Assembly (NCBI GenBank): GCA_016124615.1
Contig: WGNF01000017.1
Coordinates: 1-57,349, forward strand
Origin: Paracoccaceae bacterium
Lineage (GTDB): Bacteria > Pseudomonadota > Alphaproteobacteria > Rhodobacterales > Rhodobacteraceae
Direction: 5' to 3'
Length of the DNA stretch: 57,349 nucleotides
The translations under genes and the position numbers were made by a program. Under the pieces are notes generated by a model. That model had not been told where the DNA came from. It did no database searches and worked only from the letters and a program-made list of their open reading frames with translations. Positions 1 through 8,558 of this stretch are shown here, piece after piece (within the stretch, counting starts at the first letter, position 1; each line of letters opens with the position of its first letter).

Positions 1-168
1 GGTGATCGACAGCGCCACGCCGAGCGTGACGACTGACCAGTTGGTGGTGGTGTCCAGCCGGGTGCGCCAGACCGTGCTGCGGTAAACCTCGCCGCGGTAA
101 AGATGCGCGAGCGCACCGATTTCGGCTGCCGAGAATTCAGAGGCTTCTTTCGCCCTGCGCTTGTCCAT
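1..168 (-). CDS. DUF2270 family membrane protein, N-terminal fragment
   Basis: Reading leftward from the ATG at 168, an open frame of 56 codons runs to the window edge without a stop. The N-terminus contains AEIGALAHLYRGEVYRST and then TRLDTTTNWSVVTLGVAL, which I recognise as the conserved start of DUF2270 integral membrane proteins: a short soluble head followed by a first hydrophobic segment beginning near residue 43. The function of this family is not known to me. Only the N-terminus is present, so membrane topology cannot be assessed. It is divergent from ccoG, with about 280 bases between the two starts. Confidence 0.7.
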   Translation of the reverse strand, partial: MDKRRAKEASEFSAAEIGALAHLYRGEVYRSTVWRTRLDTTTNWSVVTLGVALSIT

Positions 169-377
169 CGCCGCATTCCCCCCGTCTTTGACGTCATGGC
201 CGCTTCTCCGGCGGCCCTGAAATCATGACAGGACATTTGGTCGCGGTCAAAGCCGCCGCGGATCGGTCGGTATTCCGGCCCCGGAAGCCTGGAAAACCGT
301 GATCTGCCAAGGCGATGCGGGCAAAGGCGCGGCGGCGTGACGCGGGATCACGATTTCATGTATCGGCAATCCACTTT

Positions 378-391
378 TTGACGCAAGTCAA
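378..391. promoter_or_regulatory. FNR (FnrL-type) box upstream of ccoG
   Basis: TTGAC-GCAA-GTCAA is a perfect inverted repeat matching the FNR half-site arrangement TTGAY-N4-RTCAA. Its centre is at about 384.5. An FNR class II promoter (site at -41.5) would start transcription near 426, and CATACC at 414-419 lies where the -10 box should be. The next gene is ccoG, whose family is FNR-activated under low oxygen in Rhodobacter. The match is seen in the sequence; the start site is inferred. Confidence 0.85.
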
Positions 392-450
392 AGCCACCGG
401 CCGGTTCGAAGGCCATACCGGGCGGGAACCCAGAATCACTGGAGCCCGAA

Positions 451-1884
451 GTGTCATCTTCCGATATCCCCCCGCAGCAAACCCTCTACGCCGCCCGCGA
501 GCCGATTTTTCCGCGCCGGGTGAAGGGCAGCTTTCGCACCATGAAGTGGTGGCTGATGGCGGTCATGCTGGGAATTTACTACATCATGCCGTGGATCCGT
601 TGGGATCGTGGGCCGAGCCTGCCAGATCAGGCGGTGCTGCTCGATCTCGCCAACCGGCGCTTCTTCATGCTCTGGATCGAGATCTGGCCGCACGAGTTCT
701 ACTTCGTCGCGGGCCTTCTGGTGATGGCGGGCCTTGGGCTCTTTCTGTTCACCTCGGCGCTTGGCCGGGTCTGGTGCGGCTATGCCTGCCCGCAGACAGT
801 GTGGACCGACCTTTTCATTCTGGTCGAACGCTGGGTCGAAGGGGACCGCAACAACCGCCTGCGGCTTTACCGGCAGAAGTGGGACTTGAAGAAGCTGCGC
901 TTGCGGATGACCAAATGGGTGCTGTGGCTCTTGATCGCCATCGCCACCGGCGGCGCCTGGGTGTTCTACTTCACGGACGCGCCGACCCTGCTGCGCGGGC
1001 TTGTCACCGGCAGCGCGAACCCCGTCGCCTACATGACCATCGGCATTCTGGCCGCGACGACGTTCTTCTTCGGCGGCTTCGCGCGCGAGCAGATCTGCAT
1101 CTACGCCTGCCCCTGGCCGCGCATTCAGGCCGCGATGATGGACGAGGATACCCTGACCATCGGCTATCGCGACTGGCGCGGTGAACCGCGCGGCAAGCAC
1201 CGCAAGGCCGACGGTGCCGAAAAGCTGGGCGATTGCATCGACTGCATGGCCTGCGTCAACGTGTGCCCGATGGGCATCGACATCCGCGACGGCCAGCAAC
1301 TGGCCTGCATCACCTGCGGCCTGTGCATCGACGCCTGCGACGAGATGATGGACAAGATCGGCAAGCCGCGCGGCCTGATCGGCTACATGGCCCTGACCGA
1401 CGAGCCGCTGGAACGGGCCGGGGCGCATCCCAAGAACGTCTGGAAACACGTCTTCCGGGTGCGCACACTGCTGTACACCGTGCTCTGGGGCGGCATCGGA
1501 ACCGGGCTGGTGGTGGCGCTCTTCATGCGCGCGCCGATCAGCATGACCGTGGCGCCGGTGCGCAACCCGATCTACGTCACGCTGTCCGACGGGGCGATCC
1601 GCAACACCTACGACATCCGGCTGCACAACCAGCAGCATGACGCGCGTCCGTTCAAGCTGTCGCTGACCTCGGCCGCCGACCTGAAGATCTCGCTGGAAGG
1701 CGCGGATGGCGATACCGTGACGGTCCCCGCGGACGAAACCAAGTTGCAGCGCGTCTATGTGACGGCGGCGCCGAACAGCCCCGCTGCCATATCCGAGCGG
1801 ACGCCACTGCACTTCTGGGTCGAGGATACGACCAACACCGACCGCGCCGAGCAGGGCACGATCTTCTTCGGGAAAGGCAAGTAA
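451..1884 (+). CDS. ccoG: cbb3 oxidase accessory protein CcoG (RdxA/FixG family), polyferredoxin
   Basis: This is a 477-residue membrane Fe-S protein of the CcoG/RdxA/FixG family, linked to copper reduction and delivery during cbb3-type cytochrome oxidase assembly. Membrane segments are visible near residues 32-48, 83-103, 155-175 and 190-210, with another around 340-355. Two ferredoxin-like clusters are complete: Cys262, 265, 268, 272 and Cys286, 289, 292, 296. The pairs VWCGYACP (109-113) and ICIYACP (216-220) are also typical. The C-terminal third is the soluble, Ig-like periplasmic part. The start is GTG at 451, supported by GGAG at 441-444. It is the first gene of ccoGHIS, one base before ccoH, and lies downstream of an FNR box. 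Confidence 0.95.
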   Translation: MSSSDIPPQQTLYAAREPIFPRRVKGSFRTMKWWLMAVMLGIYYIMPWIRWDRGPSLPDQAVLLDLANRRFFMLWIEIWPHEFYFVAGLLVMAGLGLFLFTSALGRVWCGYACPQTVWTDLFILVERWVEGDRNNRLRLYRQKWDLKKLRLRMTKWVLWLLIAIATGGAWVFYFTDAPTLLRGLVTGSANPVAYMTIGILAATTFFFGGFAREQICIYACPWPRIQAAMMDEDTLTIGYRDWRGEPRGKHRKADGAEKLGDCIDCMACVNVCPMGIDIRDGQQLACITCGLCIDACDEMMDKIGKPRGLIGYMALTDEPLERAGAHPKNVWKHVFRVRTLLYTVLWGGIGTGLVVALFMRAPISMTVAPVRNPIYVTLSDGAIRNTYDIRLHNQQHDARPFKLSLTSAADLKISLEGADGDTVTVPADETKLQRVYVTAAPNSPAAISERTPLHFWVEDTTNTDRAEQGTIFFGKGK

Positions 1885-1885
1885 G

Positions 1886-2425
1886 ATGGCTCAGACGATC
1901 GAGTTTTTCGGCCTGTTTGTCGCGTCGATCCTGAGTGTTTTCGGGGCACTGATCTGGCTCTTGTTCCGCAACGGGATCACCGGGCGCAAGTTCCTGATCT
2001 TCGTGGTCTCGTTCTTCGGGCTCGTCATCGCAGTGAACGTGGGCATGGCCTATCAGGCCGTGCATACCTTCCCCGGCCTCGAGGAAGAGACCGGCAACGG
2101 CTATGACGAAAGTCAGGCATTCGACCAGATCATGCAGGCGCAACAGGCGCTCGGCTGGTCGATCGGGCTGCGCTACACCGACAAGACGCTGACGGTAACG
2201 TTCAACGGCAAGGATGGTGCCGTGGCGCAGGTCGGGGCGATGAACGTGCTTGTCGGCCGCCCGACCGAGGCCGCCGACGATCAGCGGCCGGCCTTCGCGC
2301 AGAACGGGCCGGTGTTCACCGCGCCGGTGAAGCTGGCGCCGGGCAAATGGATGGTGAAGGTCAACGCGCTGGCCAAGGACGGGACAGAGTTCCACCAACG
2401 TCTGTCGCTGATCGTGACGGAGTAG
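1886..2425 (+). CDS. ccoH: FixH/CcoH family cbb3 oxidase assembly protein
   Basis: This 179-residue protein starts one base after the ccoG stop. It has two hydrophobic segments at about residues 7-26 and 36-55; the first is followed by RNGITGRK, and the rest is a periplasmic beta-rich domain ending in VKVNALAKDGTEFHQRLS. This architecture and its place between ccoG and ccoI identify FixH/CcoH, a small membrane protein needed for stable cbb3 oxidase assembly. The second transmembrane segment and the stretch after it (NVGMAYQAVHTFPGLEE) are the most typical part. It is probably co-transcribed from the FNR-controlled promoter upstream of ccoG. Confidence 0.9.
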   Translation: MAQTIEFFGLFVASILSVFGALIWLLFRNGITGRKFLIFVVSFFGLVIAVNVGMAYQAVHTFPGLEEETGNGYDESQAFDQIMQAQQALGWSIGLRYTDKTLTVTFNGKDGAVAQVGAMNVLVGRPTEAADDQRPAFAQNGPVFTAPVKLAPGKWMVKVNALAKDGTEFHQRLSLIVTE

Positions 2426-2430
2426 GGGCG

Positions 2431-4626
2431 GTGTCCACCGCCCTCAGCACTCCACCACCGTCCGCCTGCCCGGCCTGTGCCGTGGTTCCCTCGGCCGAGG
2501 CTTTGGCCGCGCGGGCCGCGCCAAGAGAGGCGCGGATGATGCTGACGCTGCCCACCGCGCATTGCGCCCTGTGCATGACGACGGTGGAGCAGGGGCTGGC
2601 GCAACTGCCCGGCGTGCATGATGCGCGGGTGAACCTGACGCTGAAGCGGGTGGCGGTGGCGGCCGATCCGGACGTTACCGCCGAGACGCTGATCGCGGCG
2701 CTGGGTCGGCTGGGTTACGAGGCGCACGAGTTGGATGCGGGCACCCTGCGTGCGACCCAGACCGACAAGATGGGCCGCGAGTTGCTGATGCGGCTGGGCG
2801 TGGCCGGCTTTGCGATGATGAACATCATGCTGCTGTCGGTCGCCGTCTGGTCGGGTGCGGAAGATGCCACGCGGATCATGTTCGAGTGGATTTCGGCGGC
2901 CATTGCGCTGCCCACGGTGATCTTTTCCGGCCAGCCCTTCTTTCGCAACGCGGTCGGCGCGCTCAGGGCCGGGCGGCTGGGCATGGATGTGCCGATCTCG
3001 CTGGCGATCCTGCTGGCCACCGCGATGTCGCTGTACGAAACCGCCGAGGGCGGCGGGCACACCTATTTCGACGCCGCCGTATCGCTGACCTTCTTCCTGC
3101 TGGCCGGGCGTTATCTTGACTACCGCACCCGCGCGGTGGCGCGGTCCGCCGCGGAGGAACTCGCCGCGTTGGAAGTGCCGCGCGCGACCCGCGTGGTGGA
3201 TGGGGTCGAGACCGTGGTGGCCATCGCCGATCTGCGCCCCGGCGATCTGGTGCGTGTGCGCCCCGGCGGGCGGATGCCGGTCGACGGTGTGGTGGTCGAG
3301 GGCACGAGCGAGCTGGACCGGTCGCTGCTGACCGGGGAAAGCCTGCCGGTCTGGGCCGGACCCGCGGCCGAGGTCAGCGCGGGCGAGGTCAACCTGACCG
3401 GCCCGCTTCTGGTGCGGGTGACGGCGGCGGGGCGCGATTCGTCGCTGCACCGGATGGCCGATCTGGTCGCCGTGGCGGAAAGCGCCAAGAATCGCTACAC
3501 CACGCTGGCAGACCGTGCCGCTCGGATCTATGCGCCCGGCGTGCATATCCTGGCGTTCTCGACGTTCCTGTTCTGGCTCTGGTTCAGCCGGGGCGATCTG
3601 CATCTGGCGCTGAACATCGGCGTTGCGGTCCTGATCATCACCTGCCCCTGCGCGCTTGGCCTTGCCGTGCCGGCCGTGGTGACGGCGGCCTCGGGGCGGC
3701 TGTTCCGGCAGGGGCTGTTGATCAAGGAGGGCAGCGCGCTGGAACGGCTGGCCGAGGTTGATACCGTTGTTTTCGACAAAACCGGCACGCTGACGATGGG
3801 CGCACCCGAAGCGGTAGACCTTGCCGCGCAGTCGCCCGCCGATGTGGCGCTGGCGGCGGGGTTGGCGGCGGCATCGTCACACCCGCTGGCGCGCGCGCTG
3901 GCCGCCGCCGCCGCGGCGGCGGGGATCGCGGCCGCGGCGGTCGATGCGGTGCACGAGGTGCCCGGCTATGGCGTCGAGGGGCTCTGGCAGGGCCGCCGGG
4001 TGCGCCTTGGCCGCGCGCCCTGGGTTGGCACCGAGCCGATCGACCGCACGGCGAGCTATCTGGAGGCGGGCGACGGCGCCGCGCCACGCGCCTTCGCCTT
4101 TGCCGACCACCTGCGCCCCGGCGCCGAGGCGGCGATTGCCGCGCTGAAGGCGCAGGGCAAGACGGTTCACCTGATCTCTGGCGACAGCGCGGGGGTGGTG
4201 GCCGAACTTGCGACGCGCCTTGGCATTGCCGACTGGATGGCGGGCGCGCTGCCCGCCGAAAAGGCCGCGCGCATCGCGGCACTAAGCACGGGCGGGCATC
4301 GCGTGCTGATGGTCGGCGACGGGCTGAACGACACCGCCGCGCTGACGGCGGCGCATGTCTCGATCTCGCCGGCCTCGGCGCTGGATGCCGCGCGGGTCGC
4401 GTCGGATATGGTGCTGCTGGGCAGCGACCTGACGCCGATCGGCGAGGCCGCACGGATCGCCAGACTCGCGACCCGGCGGATCAAGGAAAACTTCGCCGTT
4501 TCGGCGCTTTACAACCTCATCGCCGTGCCCTTGGCGATGATGGGCATCGCCACGCCGCTGATGGCGGCCTTGGCGATGTCGGCCTCGTCGATTACCGTTT
4601 CCCTCAACGCCCTCAGACTTCGGTGA
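2431..4626 (+). CDS. ccoI: Cation-translocating P1B-type ATPase CcoI (copper export for cbb3 assembly)
   Basis: This is a copper-transporting P1B-ATPase of the CcoI/FixI type, which moves copper toward the periplasmic side for CuB insertion into CcoN. A GTG at 2431, five bases after ccoH, gives 731 residues. An upstream in-frame ATG at 2347 would lie inside ccoH and is rejected. An N-terminal CPAC (13-16) precedes a heavy-metal-associated domain with HCALC (Cys45, Cys48). The intramembrane CPC is at 405-407, the phosphorylated Asp in DKTGT at 449-453, the TGES actuator loop at 301-304, and GDGLND near 630. It differs from the window's other P1B-ATPase (34404-36848), which has two MTCASC domains and a cueR partner. 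Confidence 0.93.
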   Translation: MSTALSTPPPSACPACAVVPSAEALAARAAPREARMMLTLPTAHCALCMTTVEQGLAQLPGVHDARVNLTLKRVAVAADPDVTAETLIAALGRLGYEAHELDAGTLRATQTDKMGRELLMRLGVAGFAMMNIMLLSVAVWSGAEDATRIMFEWISAAIALPTVIFSGQPFFRNAVGALRAGRLGMDVPISLAILLATAMSLYETAEGGGHTYFDAAVSLTFFLLAGRYLDYRTRAVARSAAEELAALEVPRATRVVDGVETVVAIADLRPGDLVRVRPGGRMPVDGVVVEGTSELDRSLLTGESLPVWAGPAAEVSAGEVNLTGPLLVRVTAAGRDSSLHRMADLVAVAESAKNRYTTLADRAARIYAPGVHILAFSTFLFWLWFSRGDLHLALNIGVAVLIITCPCALGLAVPAVVTAASGRLFRQGLLIKEGSALERLAEVDTVVFDKTGTLTMGAPEAVDLAAQSPADVALAAGLAAASSHPLARALAAAAAAAGIAAAAVDAVHEVPGYGVEGLWQGRRVRLGRAPWVGTEPIDRTASYLEAGDGAAPRAFAFADHLRPGAEAAIAALKAQGKTVHLISGDSAGVVAELATRLGIADWMAGALPAEKAARIAALSTGGHRVLMVGDGLNDTAALTAAHVSISPASALDAARVASDMVLLGSDLTPIGEAARIARLATRRIKENFAVSALYNLIAVPLAMMGIATPLMAALAMSASSITVSLNALRLR

Positions 4627-4630
4627 CCCC

Positions 4631-4789
4631 ATGACCGTGCTGGCCTACCTGATCCCCATTTCGCTGATCATCGGCGGCATCGGCCTGATGGCATTCATCT
4701 GGACGATCGACTCCGAGCAATATGATGACCCGAAGGGCAACGCGAGCCGGATCCTGAAACCCGACTACGACGATCACCCCAAGAAATAG
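4631..4789 (+). CDS. ccoS: cbb3-type oxidase assembly protein CcoS
   Basis: This 52-residue small protein starts four bases after the ccoI stop. It has one N-terminal membrane helix (about residues 3-25, LAYLIPISLIIGGIGLMAF), then the motif IWTIDSEQYDDPKG near 24-37, which is the family signature of CcoS/FixS. It ends in a charged tail. The last gene of ccoGHIS, it is needed for cofactor insertion into cbb3 oxidase. Composition and position make the call secure despite the small size. It is convergent with the hydrolase gene that ends at 4798, only eight bases away. Confidence 0.92.
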   Translation: MTVLAYLIPISLIIGGIGLMAFIWTIDSEQYDDPKGNASRILKPDYDDHPKK

Positions 4790-4797
4790 GGTCGGGC

Positions 4798-5487
4798 TCA
4801 GCCGATCCGGGTGCTGACGCTGCCCAGACCCTCGATCATGATGGTGCAGGTGTCGCCATGCGTCAGCGCGCCGACGCCCGCGGGGGTGCCGGTGTAGATC
4901 AGATCGCCGGGGCAAAGCGTCACCAGACCCGACAGGAAGGCGATGATCGCCGGGACCGGCCAGATCATGTCGGCGATGTCGGTCGACTGGCGCTCGACGC
5001 CATTCACCGTGCAGGTCAGCCGCGCGCGGGCGGGGTGGCCGACCGACGTGACGGGCACCAACGCGCCGCAGACGGCCGACAGGTCGAACCCTTTCGACAT
5101 GTCCCACGGGCGGCGCAGCGATTTCGCCGCAGCTTGCAGATCGCGGCGGGTCAGGTCGTTGCCGGGCGCATAGCCCCAGACGTGGGAAAGCGCCGCGTCT
5201 TCGGCAATGTCCGCGCCGCCGGTGCCGATCGCCACCACAAGTTCCGCCTCGTAGTGCAGGTCCTGTGTGGCGGGTGGAAAGGGCACCATCGCGCCGTCTT
5301 CGACCAGCGTATCGGCGGGCTTGGTGAAGAAGAACGGCGGCTCTCGGTCGGGGTCGTTGCCCATCTCGCGCGCGTGTTCGGCATAGTTGCGCCCGACACA
5401 GAAGATGCGGCGAACGGGAAAGCGGGCGTCGCTGCCAAGGATGGCGACGCTTGGCTGCGGCGGGGCAGGGATCGCGTATCGGGTCAT
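4798..5487 (-). CDS. Fumarylacetoacetate hydrolase (FAH) family protein
   Basis: This 229-residue FAH-fold protein resembles small FAHD1-type enzymes (acylpyruvase/oxaloacetate decarboxylase-like). Family landmarks are FCVGRNYAEHAREM near the N-terminus, PFFFTKPADTLV, the metal-binding stretch LHYEAELVVAIG (two acidic ligands), GYAPGNDLTRRDLQ, and the C-terminal DLIYTGTPAGVGAL. Two ATGs lie next to each other at 5490 and 5487; GGAGG at 5493-5497 is better spaced to the second, so I start there. The long upstream extension of the frame overlaps the next gene and is not used. The substrate cannot be read from sequence. Confidence 0.85.
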   Translation of the reverse strand: MTRYAIPAPPQPSVAILGSDARFPVRRIFCVGRNYAEHAREMGNDPDREPPFFFTKPADTLVEDGAMVPFPPATQDLHYEAELVVAIGTGGADIAEDAALSHVWGYAPGNDLTRRDLQAAAKSLRRPWDMSKGFDLSAVCGALVPVTSVGHPARARLTCTVNGVERQSTDIADMIWPVPAIIAFLSGLVTLCPGDLIYTGTPAGVGALTHGDTCTIMIEGLGSVSTRIG

Positions 5488-5542
5488 CATGTCCTCCGTT
5501 TGCACCTTCCTGCCCGGTTGTGGCGCAGGGTGCAAGCGGGGC

Positions 5543-7201
5543 TCAGGGTGCCATCGTGAAGCATTGCTGCCCGCGCGCCTGAATGCGGCGGCAAGCAAGA
5601 TCGGCCTGGTCCTGCGACAGGCCAACGAAATTCGCGTCATATCCGCTCTTGCGGTCAACGACCTTGCGCAGCGTCTGGTCCAGCGTCGTGGGTTCCGAAA
5701 GCGCGGTGCGCAACAGCACCTTTTCAGCGGCGTCGCGGCTGTTGAAGCGGCCCAGGGTGATCGCCCAGTCATGCGCGCCAGAGGTGGCAAGGCGCGCCAC
5801 GACTTCGGGCGCAGGCAAGGCATCGGCCGGGGCGGCCGCGGCGACCGAGGCAAAGACGATGTCGGGGCGCGGTTTCGGGGCGGGGGCGGCCACCGAAGCC
5901 TCGATGGCGGCCGAGGTGGCCTGAATGTTGGCCATCCGGGAGGGGCTGAGCGGGGGCGGATCAATCGCTTCGCCGTCATTATCGGCGACCGAGGCGTTTT
6001 GGCCGGTCGTGTCGGCGGCTGTCGCACCCGGTGGCGTCTCGGGGTCGGCGGCGGCAACTTCCGCGGATTGCGGCAGGCTGTCGGGGCGGGGTTCGGGCGC
6101 GGTTGCGGCCACGTCCAGCCCGTCGGGGCGCGGCGCGGGGATCACGCCCGGCGCATCGGCGTCGGCAACATCGGTGGCGTCCGGCGCATTGGCATCGGGC
6201 CGCGCGCGCGGCACCGGGCTGGTGGCCACGGCGGTGTTCAGCCGCAGCGTCTTGCCGGTGGTCGCGCGGCCGTTCGGGTCGCCGTCGATCTGGGCGACAA
6301 GATCGCTGGCCGGGGCCGAGGCGCCGGGGGCGATACCGCTGAGGTCCGGCAGCGCCGGTTTGCGCACCGGCACGTTTTCGGCGACCTTGGCGAACCCCAT
6401 GTCGAGCAGTTGCGCCATCTTCGCGTTGCGCGCGGCGGTCGAGGTTTCGCCGAAGATCACGCCGATCAGCCGCTTGTTGCCGCGCTGCGCCGAGGCGACA
6501 AGGTTGAACCCCGAGGGGTTGGTGAAGCCGGTCTTGATCCCGTCGGCGCCGTCGTAGGCCTCAAGGAACTTGCGGTTGGTGCTGTAGACCGTCGCCATCC
6601 CCGCGTCCGTCTCGCGGCGCGAGAAGATGTTGTAGTATTCGGGGAAATCATAGAACAGGTGCCGCCCCAGGATCGCCATGTCGTGCGCGGTGGAAAGGTG
6701 TCCGGCCCGCGTCAGCCCGTTGGCGTTGTGAAAGGTCGAGTTGGTCATGCCAAGCGCCTTGGCGGTGGCGTTCATGCGCGCGGCAAAGGCGGCCTCGTTG
6801 CCGCCAAGCGCATCGCCGATCGCGGCGGCGGCGTCGTTGGCGGACTTCACCGCGGCGGCGCGGATCAGATAGCGCAGCGCGATCACCTGCCCCGCCCGCA
6901 GCCCCAGCCGCGACGGCGCCTGACTGGCGGCATTGGCCGAGACCGTGATCGGCGTATCCAGCGTCACCTCGCCCCGGCGGATGGCGTCGAACGTGATGTA
7001 AAGCGTCAGCATCTTGGTCAATGAGGCCGGATGCAGGCGCGTATCGGCGTTCTCGGAATAGATGATCTGCCCGTTGCGCGCATCCATCACCAGCGCCGCA
7101 TAGGGCGCCGCAAATGCCGCGATGGGCGTCAGCAGCCAGAGAATTACCAAACATGCAGAAACGAACGCTCTGCGCACGCACTGCCCCAGACGTGTGTCCA
7201 C
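5543..7201 (-). CDS. D-alanyl-D-alanine carboxypeptidase (PBP5/DacF type) with C-terminal SPOR domain
   Basis: This peptidoglycan DD-carboxypeptidase of family S11 trims the terminal D-Ala of stem peptides in the periplasm. From the GTG at 7201 it has 552 residues: a signal peptide (about 1-32, ending AAFAAP), SLTK at 60-63 with the nucleophile Ser60, SAN at 120-122 and KTG at 223-225. A long Pro/Ala-rich linker then carries four RPD motifs in proline-rich context. It ends in a SPOR domain (about the last 80 residues), which binds denuded glycan at septa. The GTG is preceded by AAGGAAA. SPOR-tailed S11 enzymes are common in Rhodobacterales. Confidence 0.92.
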   Translation of the reverse strand: MDTRLGQCVRRAFVSACLVILWLLTPIAAFAAPYAALVMDARNGQIIYSENADTRLHPASLTKMLTLYITFDAIRRGEVTLDTPITVSANAASQAPSRLGLRAGQVIALRYLIRAAAVKSANDAAAAIGDALGGNEAAFAARMNATAKALGMTNSTFHNANGLTRAGHLSTAHDMAILGRHLFYDFPEYYNIFSRRETDAGMATVYSTNRKFLEAYDGADGIKTGFTNPSGFNLVASAQRGNKRLIGVIFGETSTAARNAKMAQLLDMGFAKVAENVPVRKPALPDLSGIAPGASAPASDLVAQIDGDPNGRATTGKTLRLNTAVATSPVPRARPDANAPDATDVADADAPGVIPAPRPDGLDVAATAPEPRPDSLPQSAEVAAADPETPPGATAADTTGQNASVADNDGEAIDPPPLSPSRMANIQATSAAIEASVAAPAPKPRPDIVFASVAAAAPADALPAPEVVARLATSGAHDWAITLGRFNSRDAAEKVLLRTALSEPTTLDQTLRKVVDRKSGYDANFVGLSQDQADLACRRIQARGQQCFTMAP

Positions 7202-7350
7202 GTTGCGGGTTTCCTTGTTCCTGCCTCGGTTGCCCCCGTTTTTCGGGGCTTGTTCTGCTGCGTTTGACGATAACAGAAGGAATCGTGCGGGAAAACCCTT
7301 CAATTCAATGACTTTCGCGCGGATTCTCATCTGTTGCCGCGCGGCCCCCT

Positions 7351-8073
7351 TTATCCGGGCTGCGGCGGCGCGGGCGAGAGGGTGTCCAGCAGGGCGGGCA
7401 GCGCCGCGAGAGTCTGAATCTGACGAAATCGCGTGGCGGTTGTGGGCGTCTCGTCCTGTTCCAGCGCCCAGGTCAGCGCGTGCGGGACGTAGACGCCCCA
7501 TCCCCCGGCCGCCAGCACCGGGATCACGTCAGAGCGCAGCGAGTTGCCGACCATCATGGCGCGCGCCGCCCCCTGCCCGTGGCGGGCGAAGATTTCGGCA
7601 TAGACCGCCGGGGTCTTGTGGCTGACGATCTCGACCCCCGCGAACAGATCCCCCAGACCCGATTGCGCCAGCTTGCGTTCCTGATCCAGCAGGTCGCCCT
7701 TGGTGATCAACAGCACCCGGTAGCGCCCGGCCAGCGCCTCGACGGTTTCGCGGGCGGCAGGCAGCAACTCGATCGGGTGGGCCAGCATGTCCTGCCCGGC
7801 CGCGATCAGGTCGGCGATGATGCTGGCGGGTACTTGGGCCTCTGTCACCTCGATGGCGGTCTCGATCATCGACAGCACGAAGCCCTTGATGCCGAACCCG
7901 TAGTGCCCAAGGTTGCGCCGCTCGGCGGCCAGCAGGCGGTCGTGCAGATGGTCGGGCGCGGCATAATCCGCCAGCAATTCGGTGAATCGCTGCTGCGTCA
8001 GCCGAAAGAAACGCTCGTTCTGCCAAAGCGTGTCGTCGGCGTCGAAGCCGATGGTGGTGGGTGCGGCGTTCAT
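7351..8073 (-). CDS. HAD superfamily hydrolase
   Basis: This 240-residue haloacid-dehalogenase fold phosphatase has motif I FDADDTLW near residue 10, motif II LLITKGD in the middle and motif III/IV MMVGNSLRSDVIPVLAAG toward the C-terminus, with an alpha-helical cap between I and II. Motif I has DxDDT instead of the usual DxDGT, as in several uncharacterised HAD subfamilies. The start chosen is the ATG at 8073, directly before the conserved beta strand; an upstream ATG at 8139 would add an unconserved-looking tail toward clpS. The substrate is unknown. Confidence 0.8.
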   Translation of the reverse strand: MNAAPTTIGFDADDTLWQNERFFRLTQQRFTELLADYAAPDHLHDRLLAAERRNLGHYGFGIKGFVLSMIETAIEVTEAQVPASIIADLIAAGQDMLAHPIELLPAARETVEALAGRYRVLLITKGDLLDQERKLAQSGLGDLFAGVEIVSHKTPAVYAEIFARHGQGAARAMMVGNSLRSDVIPVLAAGGWGVYVPHALTWALEQDETPTTATRFRQIQTLAALPALLDTLSPAPPQPG

Positions 8074-8198
8074 TCCGTGGCGTCCGTGGTGTTCCGTTTG
8101 CCGGTTGATGCAAATCGCAGCATCCGGGCCTTTTCTCATGACCCGAAGGCGTTATATGATGGGTCAATCCCAAAACCCGACTCCGAGGAGCCTTCGCG

Positions 8199-8540
8199 TT
8201 GACCCTGTCACCCTTCATGATGTCCGACAAGAAGGACAGCCGTGACGGCGATGCTTCGGTCCTGACGAAGACCAAGACCCGCACGCAGCGCCCGCCGCTG
8301 TACAAGGTGATGCTGCTGAACGACGACTACACGCCGATGGAGTTCGTCGTCCATGTGTTGGAGCGGTTTTTTGGCCTGACCCATGCGCAGGCGTTCGAGA
8401 TCATGTTGACGGTGCACAAGAAGGGGCTGGCCGTCGTGGGCGTGTTCTCGTTCGAAGTGGCGGAAACCAAGGTGGCGCAGGTGATGGATTTCGCGCGCCG
8501 CCATCAGCATCCGCTGCAATGCACGATGGAAAAGGAATAG
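8199..8540 (+). CDS. clpS: ATP-dependent Clp protease adaptor ClpS
   Basis: ClpS delivers N-degron substrates to ClpAP. The 113-residue frame has a disordered N-terminal extension, then the core with [20 protein letters not shown] (NDD at 41-43, which contacts the N-end residue), [24 protein letters not shown] and the C-terminal [19 protein letters not shown]. The TTG at 8199 has a good ribosome site (GAGGAG, 8185-8190), whereas the internal ATGs at 8217 and 8220 lack one; either start leaves the core intact. It is followed after 18 bases by the methyltransferase gene. clpA is not in this window. Confidence 0.93.
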   Translation: MTLSPFMMSDKKDSRDGDASVLTKTKTRTQRPPLYKVMLLNDDYTPMEFVVHVLERFFGLTHAQAFEIMLTVHKKGLAVVGVFSFEVAETKVAQVMDFARRHQHPLQCTMEKE

Positions 8541-8558
8541 GGCCGACCGGCCCAGCCC

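Noticed and set aside
5387..7024. 545-codon open frame antisense to the carboxypeptidase gene
   Set aside because: It is Arg/Gly-rich without domains and overlaps a gene with complete catalytic motifs.
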